DNA of 52,722 bases, from the IMG/VR virus record IMGVR_UViG_3300020711_000012, positions 1 through 52,722 of that record; one strand, given 5' to 3'. This document shows, piece by piece, positions 23,972 to 32,161 of this stretch. A program made the position numbers and the translations under genes. The stretch is from a virus. The notes beneath the pieces were generated by a model, which ran no database searches, was not told the DNA's origin, and saw only the letters and a list, made by a program, of their open reading frames with translations. Numbering within the stretch: the stretch's first letter is position 1; each line of letters begins with the position of its first letter.

Positions 23972-24602
23972 AAACGCAAATGAGGCCTTCAAGCAACTTT
24001 ACCTACAGATCATGTCTACAGGCAAAGACTTCTCAGGCACAAAGACGATGTTCAATGCATCATTCACTTTAGAGAATCCGATGCAGATGATCATCACAGA
24101 GCCAGAGAGAAAGTTCAATCAAGACTATGCAGAGTACGAGTGGCATTGGTATCTGACCGGTAACAGAGACGCCACAGAGATATCCGAGCGTGCCAAGATA
24201 TGGAAGAATATGATCGTCCCAGGTACAACAGAGGTCAATTCGAACTACGGATACTTCTGGAATAAGAACGGACAGTTAGATCGTGCAATTCTAGAGCTCA
24301 AGAGGAACCCCAATTCAAGAAGAGCAGTAGTAGTTCATTACGACATAAACGAGTTAGAGAGGTATGACTCAGACACTCCCTGCAACGTCGTGCTTAACTT
24401 CACTATAATCGATGGAAAACTACATCTTACAGTGTTCGCAAGAAGCATTGATTGTATTTGGGGTTGGTGTAATGATCAATATATTTTTGCAAAATTAATG
24501 GAAAAAGTTAGTATAGAATTAAATTTACAAATTGGAGAAATGCATTGGTTTATTACAAACTTCCATATATATCCAAGACATTATAATATGTTTTCAAAAT
24601 AA
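23961..24602 (+). CDS. ThyA-fold pyrimidine (hydroxy)methyltransferase, C-terminally truncated
   Basis: A 213-residue thymidylate-synthase-fold enzyme. The catalytic Cys lies in TPCNVVLNF (Cys141), the phosphate-binding Arg-Ser in FARSIDCIWGW (161-162), and the family's late strand is HWFITNFHIYPRHYN. The position of E. coli ThyA Asn177, which selects dUMP, holds Asp here (Asp172), as in T4 dCMP hydroxymethylase. A dCMP substrate is therefore plausible. The protein stops soon after HIYPRHY, short of the normal C-terminus. The likely remainder is at 25599, beyond an inserted endonuclease gene. The last 160 bases are AT-rich. Confidence 0.82.
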   Translation: MRFKNANEAFKQLYLQIMSTGKDFSGTKTMFNASFTLENPMQMIITEPERKFNQDYAEYEWHWYLTGNRDATEISERAKIWKNMIVPGTTEVNSNYGYFWNKNGQLDRAILELKRNPNSRRAVVVHYDINELERYDSDTPCNVVLNFTIIDGKLHLTVFARSIDCIWGWCNDQYIFAKLMEKVSIELNLQIGEMHWFITNFHIYPRHYNMFSK

Positions 24603-24636
24603 TTTATGATTACTATAACCAAATCTAAAATCTATG

Positions 24637-24651
24637 CATATTTATTATAAA
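24637..24651 (+). promoter_or_regulatory. Phage promoter-like motif CATATTTATTATAAA
   Basis: Short leader type, 7 bases before the GIY-YIG ATG at 24659. Confidence 0.5.
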
Positions 24652-24658
24652 ATACTTT

Positions 24659-25609
24659 ATGATAAATGATTATTATATTTACAAAGTTACTCACAAGATT
24701 ACTAATGAATATTATATAGGACTAAGATCTAGAATTAAAGATTTGTTATTAGATTTAGATTGGATAGAAAAAGATTTTTATTTTGGATCTCAACAGGGTT
24801 GGAAAGAAATCAAAAATTTATCTCAAAAAGAAAAATCACTGATTTTTAATAAAGAAATTTTACGAGTATTAAATCAAGTTACACAAGAATATGCATCTAG
24901 TATAGAAATGTCTTATATACTTAAATATATAAAAGACGAAAAAAATAAAAATTATACATCTAGTACAAATGGTGGGTGGCCTACTGGAAATAAAAATCCA
25001 TCTTCTATAAGTAGAAAAAATAAAATTCCATTAAATTCAATAGTTTTTTTTAGAGATGAACCTTATAGATTAAATCAACTACTTAAATTTTTTAACTTAG
25101 AGGAATTATATGATTTAGTTAAAAATAAGCACGTACTTTATTATAAAGATTATTTAAAGGGGAATTTTTATAATCATACTAAAAAATTAGTTATTTTTAA
25201 TGAAGTTAAATCAGCTTTAGAGTGGTGTGCAGATAATAGATTAAATATAGATAAAACTCTTAAGTCAACAGGATTATTAAAGTGGTATTTAGAAAAAAAT
25301 AATATAAACTATAGAGAAATTACTAAAGCAGAATTATTAAAAATTCTAAGTACTTGTCAAATTGGAATAAAAAAACCAGGAGTTTCATTAGCAATGAAAA
25401 TAAATAATCCATCAAAAAGACAAGATGTTAGAGATAAAATAAGTAAAGCTACAAAAGGGAAAAAAAAGAAAGTTAATAATAGTAGTGAATCAAGAGAAAA
25501 AAGGAGATTAAGTCGAATTGGGAAAAAACATTCTAAAGAGACTAGAGAAAAGATGAGTATTTCAAATAAAAAAGCTTGGGAAAAAAGAAGAGTAAGTCAT
25601 GAAAAATAA
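24659..25609 (+). CDS. GIY-YIG homing endonuclease
   Basis: A 316-residue protein with a divergent GIY-YIG domain (YYIYKVTHKITNEYYIGLRS), a long linker (about 130-250) and C-terminal NUMOD3-like basic helices (SKATKGKKKK, SRIGKKHSKETREKMS). It separates the two parts of the ThyA-like gene. Its end overlaps the ATG of the C-terminal fragment by 11 bases, the same overlap length as the endonuclease within nrdJ. Confidence 0.85.
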   Translation: MINDYYIYKVTHKITNEYYIGLRSRIKDLLLDLDWIEKDFYFGSQQGWKEIKNLSQKEKSLIFNKEILRVLNQVTQEYASSIEMSYILKYIKDEKNKNYTSSTNGGWPTGNKNPSSISRKNKIPLNSIVFFRDEPYRLNQLLKFFNLEELYDLVKNKHVLYYKDYLKGNFYNHTKKLVIFNEVKSALEWCADNRLNIDKTLKSTGLLKWYLEKNNINYREITKAELLKILSTCQIGIKKPGVSLAMKINNPSKRQDVRDKISKATKGKKKKVNNSSESREKRRLSRIGKKHSKETREKMSISNKKAWEKRRVSHEK

Positions 25610-25838
25610 TATACTAAAAAATACTGCTATAAATCTCAGAGGATTAAAAAGTTGGTTACAAGAAACTCCATTTGGAAATAATCACTTATCTGATCTACCT
25701 GAGTGGTTTTATAAAACTTTAAGTGATTCTATAGATGATCTAGAAAATTATAATGAAGAACCAGAAAAAGAAGGCGCTCCATCGTGGGCAAGTTTACTCG
25801 AAGCTCCAGACACGCAAAAACGTGTATCAAGACTTTAA
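25599..25838 (+). CDS. Possible C-terminal fragment of the ThyA-like enzyme
   Basis: A 79-residue ORF starting MKNNILKNTAINLRGLKSW. The upstream gene breaks off after RHYNM, and NNIL here can be aligned as the continuation of that segment. This would give an enzyme of roughly 280 residues, a normal size for the family. The region is AT-rich at the start and normal after about 25760, as expected for a conversion tract. It could instead be an independent small protein; no domain is recognisable. Confidence 0.5.
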   Translation: MKNNILKNTAINLRGLKSWLQETPFGNNHLSDLPEWFYKTLSDSIDDLENYNEEPEKEGAPSWASLLEAPDTQKRVSRL

Positions 25839-25852
25839 AAACACAAAGCAAA

Positions 25853-26110
25853 ATGATAAACATCCTCTACTTTTCAACAAAGACATGTCAACCCTGTGCA
25901 ACGTTCAAGCCAGTGGCACAGCAAGCGGCCTCAGAGACAGGCGCAAACATCAGTTACATAGACGCCCAAGACAACGCTACAATGGCCGCTTCTTACGGAG
26001 TGACTTCGGTGCCGACTTTGATATTCCTAAAGAACGGACAGCAAGTAGGCAAGACGATAGGAGCAATGCCAAAGGCGATGCTGATCAACAAAATAAAGCA
26101 ATACTCGTAA
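25853..26110 (+). CDS. Thioredoxin-like protein
   Basis: An 85-residue thioredoxin-fold protein with active site TCQPC (near residue 12), ISYIDAQDN, and the cis-Pro segment TSVPTLIFLKNGQ. The ATG at 25853 gives the standard fold; upstream in-frame sequence is an unrelated overlap. It is a plausible reductant for the phage ribonucleotide reductase, which needs its C-terminal Cys re-reduced in each cycle. Confidence 0.85.
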   Translation: MINILYFSTKTCQPCATFKPVAQQAASETGANISYIDAQDNATMAASYGVTSVPTLIFLKNGQQVGKTIGAMPKAMLINKIKQYS

Positions 26111-26162
26111 GATAAGCTTTACACTCTCAAACTATTTCATTACTTTCATCTAAACACAGAAC

Positions 26163-26414
26163 ATGCAAAAACCACTAGGTGGACAGCAAGCTCCACAACT
26201 CAATGTTACTCTAGACAAGACGACCGCGATCACATGCGATGAGTGCCAAGGACAGATCTTCACAGAAGGGATCATGATCCGTAAGGCGTCAAAATTCTTG
26301 ACTGGCACACCTCAAGACGCCATAGTTCCAATTCCCACCTTCGTTTGTGCAAAGTGTGGACATGTGAACCAAGATTTCCTTCCTAAAGAGCTACAGACTC
26401 AGAAAGATGCCTAA
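26163..26414 (+). CDS. Zinc-ribbon conserved phage protein
   Basis: An 83-residue protein with two CxxC pairs (CDECQG near 23 and CAKCGH near 62) separated by about 36 residues, forming a likely zinc ribbon. The polar Gln-rich N-terminus MQKPLGGQQAPQ is typical of a conserved T4-like phage protein that I know only as uncharacterised. It is followed 5 bases later by an endonuclease leader. Confidence 0.65.
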   Translation: MQKPLGGQQAPQLNVTLDKTTAITCDECQGQIFTEGIMIRKASKFLTGTPQDAIVPIPTFVCAKCGHVNQDFLPKELQTQKDA

Positions 26415-26419
26415 AGCTG

Positions 26420-26533
26420 GATATTTATTATAGATTATATTACGACTACGACACGTAATCTATAATAAACTTATTGGTCCATTCAATCTCAGAAGGTCGT
26501 AGCTCTGAAGATTTTTTGGACCACTTTTATTTT
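26420..26533 (+). ncRNA. HEG leader RNA, copy 5: hairpin with kissing loop
   Basis: Stem A pairs 26424-26436 with 26457-26469 (13 bp). The loop-closing pair is T-A here where the other copies have A-T, a compensatory change. Loop CTACGAC (26446-26452) is complementary to GTCGTAG (26496-26502), the apical loop of hairpin C (TCAG-AG with CT-CTGA, one bulged A). Stem B is TGGTCC (26475-26480) with GGACCA (26518-26523). Confidence 0.8.
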
Positions 26534-27253
26534 ATGGCATACATATATAGACATATTAGACTAGATAAGAATGAAGTTTTCTATATCGGGATAGGATCAG
26601 ATAAAAATTATAAAAGAGCGCATACAAAAAAGAATAGAAATAAATACTGGCATAATATAGTAAATCTTACTGATTATAGAGTAGAAATAATCTCAGAAGA
26701 ATGGTTAACTTGGGAAGAATCTTGTGAAAAAGAAAAATTTTGGATTATATTTTATGGCAGAGCAGATTTAAAAAAAGGGACATTAGTTAATATGACAGAT
26801 GGAGGAGATGGAGCGCTTGGGTCTATACTTACAGAAGAAAGAAAAAGACTTATAAGTAAAACTCATAAAGGAAAAAAATTAACAGAAGATCACAAAAGAA
26901 AAATTAGCATCTCTCATAAAGGAATTTCTAATGGACCATGTTCTGAAAAAACTAAGAAAAAAAGAAGTATAGCATTAACAGGAAAAAAACGATCTAAAGA
27001 GACTAAGAAAAAATTAAGTGACGCTCAAAGAGGAAAACATTATTCTGAAGAATCAAGAAAAAAAATGAGTGATCTAAAAAAAGGAGAAAAAAATTATAAC
27101 TTTGGAAAACCCGCGCATAATAGAAGAAAAGTAATAAATTTAGAAACCGGAGAAATATATGATTCTGTTAAACTTGCATCTATAATAAATCATATACACA
27201 AATCTACAATGAATTTATTAATTAAAAAAGGAATAAGATTTAAATATTATTAA
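26534..27253 (+). CDS. GIY-YIG homing endonuclease
   Basis: A paralogue of the proteins at 4285, 32162 and 43737, with an almost identical nuclease domain (MAYIYRHIRLDKNEVFYIGIGSD). Several NUMOD3-like units follow (LTEDHKRK, CSEKTKKK, RSKETKKK, YSEESRKK) and a C-terminal NUMOD1-like segment. The ATG at 26534 follows the structured leader. It lies 3 bases before the Cas4-like nuclease gene, whose first 150 bases are AT-rich. Confidence 0.88.
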   Translation: MAYIYRHIRLDKNEVFYIGIGSDKNYKRAHTKKNRNKYWHNIVNLTDYRVEIISEEWLTWEESCEKEKFWIIFYGRADLKKGTLVNMTDGGDGALGSILTEERKRLISKTHKGKKLTEDHKRKISISHKGISNGPCSEKTKKKRSIALTGKKRSKETKKKLSDAQRGKHYSEESRKKMSDLKKGEKNYNFGKPAHNRRKVINLETGEIYDSVKLASIINHIHKSTMNLLIKKGIRFKYY

Positions 27254-27256
27254 GTT

Positions 27257-28162
27257 ATGCCTAAACAAAATTATCCAGTAGATTATTCTTATCAGAAATC
27301 AATATCTTATTCTCAATATTCATTATATAAATCTTGTCAATATTCATGGTATCTACAGTATGTAAAGAAGCATAAGAAATTTGAGAACTCAATTCATCTA
27401 ACATTTGGAACTTCTCTACACGAGGCATTCCAAGAGTACATTAATATCATGTACACTGTATCAGGCAAAGCGGCCGATTCGATGGACCTCGTTGATTTCT
27501 TCAAGACTCGCATGATAGAGAACTACAAAGAGGCGTTAGAGCAGAACAAAGGAGAACATTTTGTGAAGCCTGAGGTTTTCAAAGAGTTCATCGAAGACGG
27601 CATAGCTATACTAGAATACATCAAGAAGAAGAGGTCAGAGCACTTCAGCCTCAAGAACGAAGAGCTGGTCGGCATAGAGATCCAGATAACAGATCCCGTG
27701 GTAGACGAGATCCCCAACGTTCTGATGATAGGAAGCATAGATCTGATCATGAGAAGCAAGACTACTGGAAAGTACAAGGTATACGACATCAAGACAAGCA
27801 CGTCAGGTTGGAAAGACAAGGACAAGAAGGATCAGACCAAGATCAACCAGGTACTTTTTTACAAGCACTTTTACTCAAAGAAGCTGGGAATCGATCCTGA
27901 GATGGTAGACGTTGAGTTCTTCATAGTTCGTCGCAAGATATATGCTGACGCTGAGTTCCCCATAAAGAGGATCCAGATATTCCAACCGGCACAAGGCAAG
28001 ATCAAGATGAAACAGGCAGTCGAAGACCTCAAGGCGTTTGTCAAAGAGGTGTTCACCCCAGATGGGAAGTATGTAGACAAGCAGTATCCCAAGAACCTAG
28101 ACGGATGCAAGTGGTGTCCATTCAAAGATAATAAAGAGCTTTGTGATAAAAAAATATCTTAA
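27257..28162 (+). CDS. Cas4/RecB-like PD-(D/E)XK nuclease with Cys cluster
   Basis: A 301-residue protein with the RecB-family nuclease pattern: SYSQYSLYKSCQYSWYLQY, TFGTSLHEAFQ (motif with His), MIGSIDLIM (Asp) and YKVYDIKTS (D-x-K). A C-terminal DGCKWCPFKDNKELC together with the early Cys could bind an Fe-S cluster, as in Cas4 and AddB. It probably processes DNA ends during recombination-dependent replication or degrades host DNA. Confidence 0.82.
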   Translation: MPKQNYPVDYSYQKSISYSQYSLYKSCQYSWYLQYVKKHKKFENSIHLTFGTSLHEAFQEYINIMYTVSGKAADSMDLVDFFKTRMIENYKEALEQNKGEHFVKPEVFKEFIEDGIAILEYIKKKRSEHFSLKNEELVGIEIQITDPVVDEIPNVLMIGSIDLIMRSKTTGKYKVYDIKTSTSGWKDKDKKDQTKINQVLFYKHFYSKKLGIDPEMVDVEFFIVRRKIYADAEFPIKRIQIFQPAQGKIKMKQAVEDLKAFVKEVFTPDGKYVDKQYPKNLDGCKWCPFKDNKELCDKKIS

Positions 28163-28187
28163 AAATATACAACGTAAACATTTTATG

Positions 28188-28197
28188 TATATTTATA
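28188..28197 (+). promoter_or_regulatory. Phage promoter-like motif TATATTTATA
   Basis: Located 10 bases before the ATG at 28208 and likely to drive that gene and the following glycosyltransferase. Confidence 0.5.
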
Positions 28198-28207
28198 GAT
28201 AAAAGGC

Positions 28208-28438
28208 ATGGATTTACAAGAAAGAACACTGACCTCGATCAAAGTACCTAAGGGGATATACGAGGACTTCAGAGTGCTAACCAAAATGAATAAGATGTAT
28301 TTGCAAGAATTAACTGAAAGAGCACTATTCCTCTACATCACAGATTCTGAATTTAGACATAAGATACACAGCACATACAATACATACTACACAGGTAGTG
28401 CATTCGTCGATCAAGTTAAACAGACAGTAACAAGATAA
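28208..28438 (+). CDS. Small protein with ribbon-helix-helix-like N-terminus
   Basis: A 76-residue protein whose N-terminus (RTLTSIKVPKGIYEDFRVLTKMN) has the strand-helix pattern of ribbon-helix-helix DNA-binding proteins, followed by a helix and a polar tail. It may be a regulator. It precedes the glycosyltransferase gene by 5 bases, downstream of its own promoter-like motif. Confidence 0.55.
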   Translation: MDLQERTLTSIKVPKGIYEDFRVLTKMNKMYLQELTERALFLYITDSEFRHKIHSTYNTYYTGSAFVDQVKQTVTR

Positions 28439-28443
28439 GGTAT

Positions 28444-29004
28444 ATGAAAGAAGGTTATATAAAAAAAGAAGATCGCAAAAAGATATTATTTTTGGGCGAT
28501 GATTTGCGAACTCATAGCGGAGTAGCTACGATGTCAAGAGAGATAGTCTTGAACTCAGCCCATAGATTCAACTGGGTACAATTAGCTGGAGGCATAAGCC
28601 ATCCAGAGAAAGGCAAAAGACTGGACCTTTCACAAGACACGAACAATCTTCTTCAGATACCAGACGCATCGGTGATCTTATACCCGACTGACGGATACGG
28701 AAACCCAGACATGGTGCGACAGCTAATCGAGATAGAGAAGCCAGACGCTATCATGCTTTTCACAGACCCGAGGTACTACGTTTGGCTGTTTGACATGGAG
28801 GCAGAGATCAGAAAGAAAGTTCCGATTTGCTATTTACAAATTTGGGATAATTTTCCAGCGCCATTATACAACTCTAGTTTTTATGAATCATGCGATGCAT
28901 TGATGGGAATATCTAAACAATCTAAATTAGTTTCTAAATTAGTATTAGAATCAAGTTATTTAAAAGATAATATTAATATAGTAGATTTAGATAAAAATAA
29001 TTAA
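28444..29004 (+). CDS. Glycosyltransferase, GT-B fold, N-terminal half (fractured gene)
   Basis: A 186-residue protein matching the N-terminal Rossmann domain of a GT4-like enzyme: ILFLGDDLRTHSGVATMSREI (glycine loop), IEKPDAIMLFTDPRYYVW and GISKQSKLVSKLVL at the end of the domain. It stops after a short AT-rich unrelated tail (SSYLKDNINIVDLDKNN). The C-terminal domain is encoded at 29864, beyond an HNH endonuclease gene. From about 28820 the base composition shifts strongly to AT. The two halves might reassemble as separate chains, since the break is at the interdomain linker. Confidence 0.82.
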   Translation: MKEGYIKKEDRKKILFLGDDLRTHSGVATMSREIVLNSAHRFNWVQLAGGISHPEKGKRLDLSQDTNNLLQIPDASVILYPTDGYGNPDMVRQLIEIEKPDAIMLFTDPRYYVWLFDMEAEIRKKVPICYLQIWDNFPAPLYNSSFYESCDALMGISKQSKLVSKLVLESSYLKDNINIVDLDKNN

Positions 29005-29031
29005 ATTATATTATTTTCTATTACTTTTTCA

Positions 29032-29040
29032 TATATTTAT
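29032..29040 (+). promoter_or_regulatory. Phage promoter-like motif TATATTTAT
   Basis: Lies 16 bases before the preferred HNH start at 29057. The ATG at 29039 overlaps the motif and is therefore an unlikely start. Confidence 0.45.
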
Positions 29041-29056
29041 GATAAAGATAGATACT

Positions 29057-29746
29057 ATGGAGTATATTAGAAAATGCCCAAAATGTAATAAAGAAATAAA
29101 ATATTTTAATTCAAGTAAATTAAATAGAGCAATAAATGATAATAGTCACTGTAGATCGTGCGCATATAGTGGAAGAATATCTCCACTAAAAGGGAAAAAA
29201 CAGTCAGAAGATCATATAAAAAAAAGAGCAGCTGGAGTAAGTAGATACAGAAAAGGAAAAACAGAAATAGAACTATATGGAGAAGAAAAAGCTAAAGAGG
29301 TAGCTTTAAAGAAAAGTAAATCTCTATTAGGTAAAAAAAGACAAGAATTTAGCGGCGAGTGGAAAAAGAATATGAGTGAAAGTAGGAAAAACTCTAAGGT
29401 CTATAAAGATTGGATGAATTCTGGGGAATATAAAAATAAGAGAAGAGAGATAAATGCAATGAGATATTATGGTATCAGTTTAGAAGATTGGTACGCTATG
29501 ACTACAGAAAAAAGACTTTATTATCTAAAAGTAAGATCTATAACAAGATCACAACCTTTAAAAACTTTAAAAGATTATGATAAAAGAGGGAATAGTAAAA
29601 ATGATGGATATCACTTAGATCATATATACCCAATAAGTTTAGGATTTACTAATAATATCCCAGCTGAAGAAATAGGAAATATTAAAAATTTAAGATATAT
29701 ACCGTGGTTAGAAAACATACTAAAGTCAAACAAGAATATAGAGTAA
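29057..29746 (+). CDS. HNH homing endonuclease inserted in a glycosyltransferase gene
   Basis: About 229 residues. The N-terminus has two CxxC pairs (CPKCNK, HCRSCAY) forming a zinc finger. NUMOD3-like helices follow, then a C-terminal HNH domain (GYHLDHIYPISLGF, NIKNLRYIPWLENILKSNK). The start at 29057 is preferred by spacing from the promoter-like motif. A frame change near 29725 would extend it by about 45 residues (through SLKISKWVTQQI, to 29866), suggesting a lost C-terminal domain. Confidence 0.85.
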   Translation: MEYIRKCPKCNKEIKYFNSSKLNRAINDNSHCRSCAYSGRISPLKGKKQSEDHIKKRAAGVSRYRKGKTEIELYGEEKAKEVALKKSKSLLGKKRQEFSGEWKKNMSESRKNSKVYKDWMNSGEYKNKRREINAMRYYGISLEDWYAMTTEKRLYYLKVRSITRSQPLKTLKDYDKRGNSKNDGYHLDHIYPISLGFTNNIPAEEIGNIKNLRYIPWLENILKSNKNIE

Positions 29747-29863
29747 TTAATATTGATATAATAGACTATGATATTATAAAAAAATATTGTGATAAAAAAT
29801 CTCTAAAGATATCAAAATGGGTTACACAACAAATTGTAAACATTATAAAACAAGATAAGGAAT

Positions 29864-30802
29864 ATGAGTAATAAAAGAGATATTTTAACAAAATATGTTC
29901 CACATGGCATAGACCACAAGATGTTCTTCCCAATAACAGAGTTCATGACAGATGCGACAGCTGCTCTCAAGGACATGAAGAAGAGCATATTCGGAAGCTT
30001 TGAGCCTGAGTTTGTAATCCTATACAATGCAAGAAACATCAGACGCAAATCGACTTCAGATCTCATCGCAGCATGGAACGTTTTCACCGACAGCATAGGC
30101 AAAGACAAAGCTAAGAAGTGTGCATTGCTGCTCCACACCCAGAGAGCAGACGAACACGGCACAGACCTCACAAAAGTCGTAGATCTTCTCTGCGACCCTT
30201 CGTACCAGAAAGTCTACTTTGCAGAAGACAGATATACGCCGCAGCAGATGAACTTGCTCTACAACATGGCAGACGCAACAGCTCTCATATCATCAAATGA
30301 AGGTTGGGGACTGAGCTTAACAGAGTCTATGATGTGTGGAAGGATGATCATAGGCAATGTCACAGGCGGCATGCAAGACCAGATGAGGTTCACAGACAAG
30401 ACTGGTAAATGGTTTACTCCAAGCAAGGATATCCCATCAAATCACTATGGAACTTTCAAAGATCATGGAAAATGGGCAGTGCCAGTATTCCCAAGCAACC
30501 TCAGCATAGTAGGATCTATACCGACTCCATACATACTGGACGACAGATGTGACTTCAGAGACGTGGCCAAAGCCATACAGCAGGTATACGAGATGACCGC
30601 AGAAGAGAGGATGACACGTGGAATGGCAGGAAGAGAATGGGTCACGTCCGCAGAATCAAAGATGACAGCTCAGGCAATGGCAGACGGAGTAGCAGAGACT
30701 CTTCAGAAGGCGATAGACACTTTCAAGCCCCGTAAGCAATTCGAGTTGATCAAGATAACAGAACTACCACGTAAAAAAATCACTCATCCCCTTGTTTATT
30801 AA
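29864..30802 (+). CDS. Glycosyltransferase, GT-B fold, C-terminal half (fractured gene)
   Basis: A 312-residue protein beginning SNKRDILTKYVPHGIDHKMFFP, the usual start of the second Rossmann domain of GT4-family enzymes. FVILYNARNIRRKSTSDLI follows, then the nucleotide-sugar signature EGWGLSLTESMMCG (E-x7-E). It completes the fold begun at 28444. Apart from the first 30 bases its base composition is typical of this phage, so the break occurred inside an old resident gene. Confidence 0.83.
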   Translation: MSNKRDILTKYVPHGIDHKMFFPITEFMTDATAALKDMKKSIFGSFEPEFVILYNARNIRRKSTSDLIAAWNVFTDSIGKDKAKKCALLLHTQRADEHGTDLTKVVDLLCDPSYQKVYFAEDRYTPQQMNLLYNMADATALISSNEGWGLSLTESMMCGRMIIGNVTGGMQDQMRFTDKTGKWFTPSKDIPSNHYGTFKDHGKWAVPVFPSNLSIVGSIPTPYILDDRCDFRDVAKAIQQVYEMTAEERMTRGMAGREWVTSAESKMTAQAMADGVAETLQKAIDTFKPRKQFELIKITELPRKKITHPLVY

Positions 30803-30811
30803 TCAAACATT

Positions 30812-32125
30812 ATGATAAAACCATTAGCAGTAATAAGTTGCCCGATCGACACGTTCAGTGGGTACGGTGCAAGATCAAGAGATTTCGTCACAGCGCTCTA
30901 TGAACTCAAGAAAGAGGAGTGGGACATCAAGATAATTCCTCAACGCTGGGGCAACACGCCTTGGGGGTACATAGATCAGCATGAGCATAAGTATGGATGG
31001 ATGAAACCACTGTATGTTCAACAACTTACTCAACAACCTGATTTTTGGTGTCAAGTGACTGTACCCAATGAAGCTCAGCCTATTGGAAAATATAACGTTT
31101 TATTGACTGCCGGCATAGAGACCACGGTGTGCGATCCAGGCTGGATAGACGGATGCAACAGGATGAACATCACTCTAGTGTCCTCAGAGCACGCAAAGAA
31201 GGTGTTCCAAGAGTCAGTGTTCAACGAGCAGGACCAGAGAACTGGACAGGTCAGGAGGACGATCAAACTGGAGCGCCCCGTTGATGTGCTCTTTGAGGGA
31301 ATTGACCTTACTAAATATCACTATGTCGATGATGAAGATATGTCAGAGACTGATCTTGTAACTACGCTAGATGAGATACCAGAGAGCTTCTGTTTCCTTT
31401 TCGTAGGACACTGGCTGCAAGGAGACCTGGGAGAGGACAGAAAGAACTTAGGACTCACGATAAAGACGTTCTTAGAGACGTTCAAAGACCAGAGCAAGAA
31501 ACCAGCACTGATACTCAAGACGGCAAAAGGGACCAACAGCATCATGGACAGAGACGAGATCCTTGAGAAGATAGATGCGATACGCAAGACTGTGAAGGCC
31601 AAAGAGCTTCCAAACATCTACCTGCTCCATGGAGACCTTGACGACGATGACATGAACAACCTGTACAACCACTACAAGGTCAAAGCGATGCTATACCTGA
31701 CAAAGGGAGAAGGATTCGGAAGACCACTGGCAGAGTACTACATGAGCAAGAAGCCTGCGTTGGTATCTGCATGGTCAGGTCACATGGACTTCTGCAGTCC
31801 AGAGTATGCTGTATTAGTGCAGGGAGAACTCACAGACATACACCCATCCGCCCAAGCACAGAACATGCTGATACAGGGATCCAAGTGGTTCAGCGCAAAC
31901 ATGAAGTACGCAGCAGACAAGATGAAGGACATGTTTGAGAACTACAACAAATACGTTGACACGGCAAAGAGGCAGTCATACTTCGTGAAGACCAACTTCT
32001 CATTTGAGGCGATGAAGACCAAGCTCGGTACGTATCTCGAAGCAGTTCCAAAGCCAGTGGCCCTGAAGCTGCCCAAATTAACTAAAATAAATCTTCCAAA
32101 ATTAACCAAAGTCAGTGATTCTTAA
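30812..32125 (+). CDS. Glycosyltransferase, GT4-like
   Basis: A 437-residue GT-B enzyme. The N-terminal domain has DTFSGYGARSRDFVTAL (glycine loop). The C-terminal domain contains FLFVGHWLQGDLG and the E-x7-E motif EGFGRPLAEYY followed by SKKPALVS. It begins 10 bases after the fractured glycosyltransferase and probably acts in the same pathway, glycosylating virion proteins, DNA or host-type polysaccharide; the acceptor is unknown. Confidence 0.85.
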   Translation: MIKPLAVISCPIDTFSGYGARSRDFVTALYELKKEEWDIKIIPQRWGNTPWGYIDQHEHKYGWMKPLYVQQLTQQPDFWCQVTVPNEAQPIGKYNVLLTAGIETTVCDPGWIDGCNRMNITLVSSEHAKKVFQESVFNEQDQRTGQVRRTIKLERPVDVLFEGIDLTKYHYVDDEDMSETDLVTTLDEIPESFCFLFVGHWLQGDLGEDRKNLGLTIKTFLETFKDQSKKPALILKTAKGTNSIMDRDEILEKIDAIRKTVKAKELPNIYLLHGDLDDDDMNNLYNHYKVKAMLYLTKGEGFGRPLAEYYMSKKPALVSAWSGHMDFCSPEYAVLVQGELTDIHPSAQAQNMLIQGSKWFSANMKYAADKMKDMFENYNKYVDTAKRQSYFVKTNFSFEAMKTKLGTYLEAVPKPVALKLPKLTKINLPKLTKVSDS

Positions 32126-32141
32126 TCTACAAAGAAATGCT

Positions 32142-32156
32142 GATATTTATAATAAA
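32142..32156 (+). promoter_or_regulatory. Phage promoter-like motif GATATTTATAATAAA
   Basis: Short leader type, 5 bases before the GIY-YIG ATG at 32162. This endonuclease is a paralogue of three that carry the long structured leader instead. Confidence 0.55.
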
Positions 32157-32161
32157 AAGAT

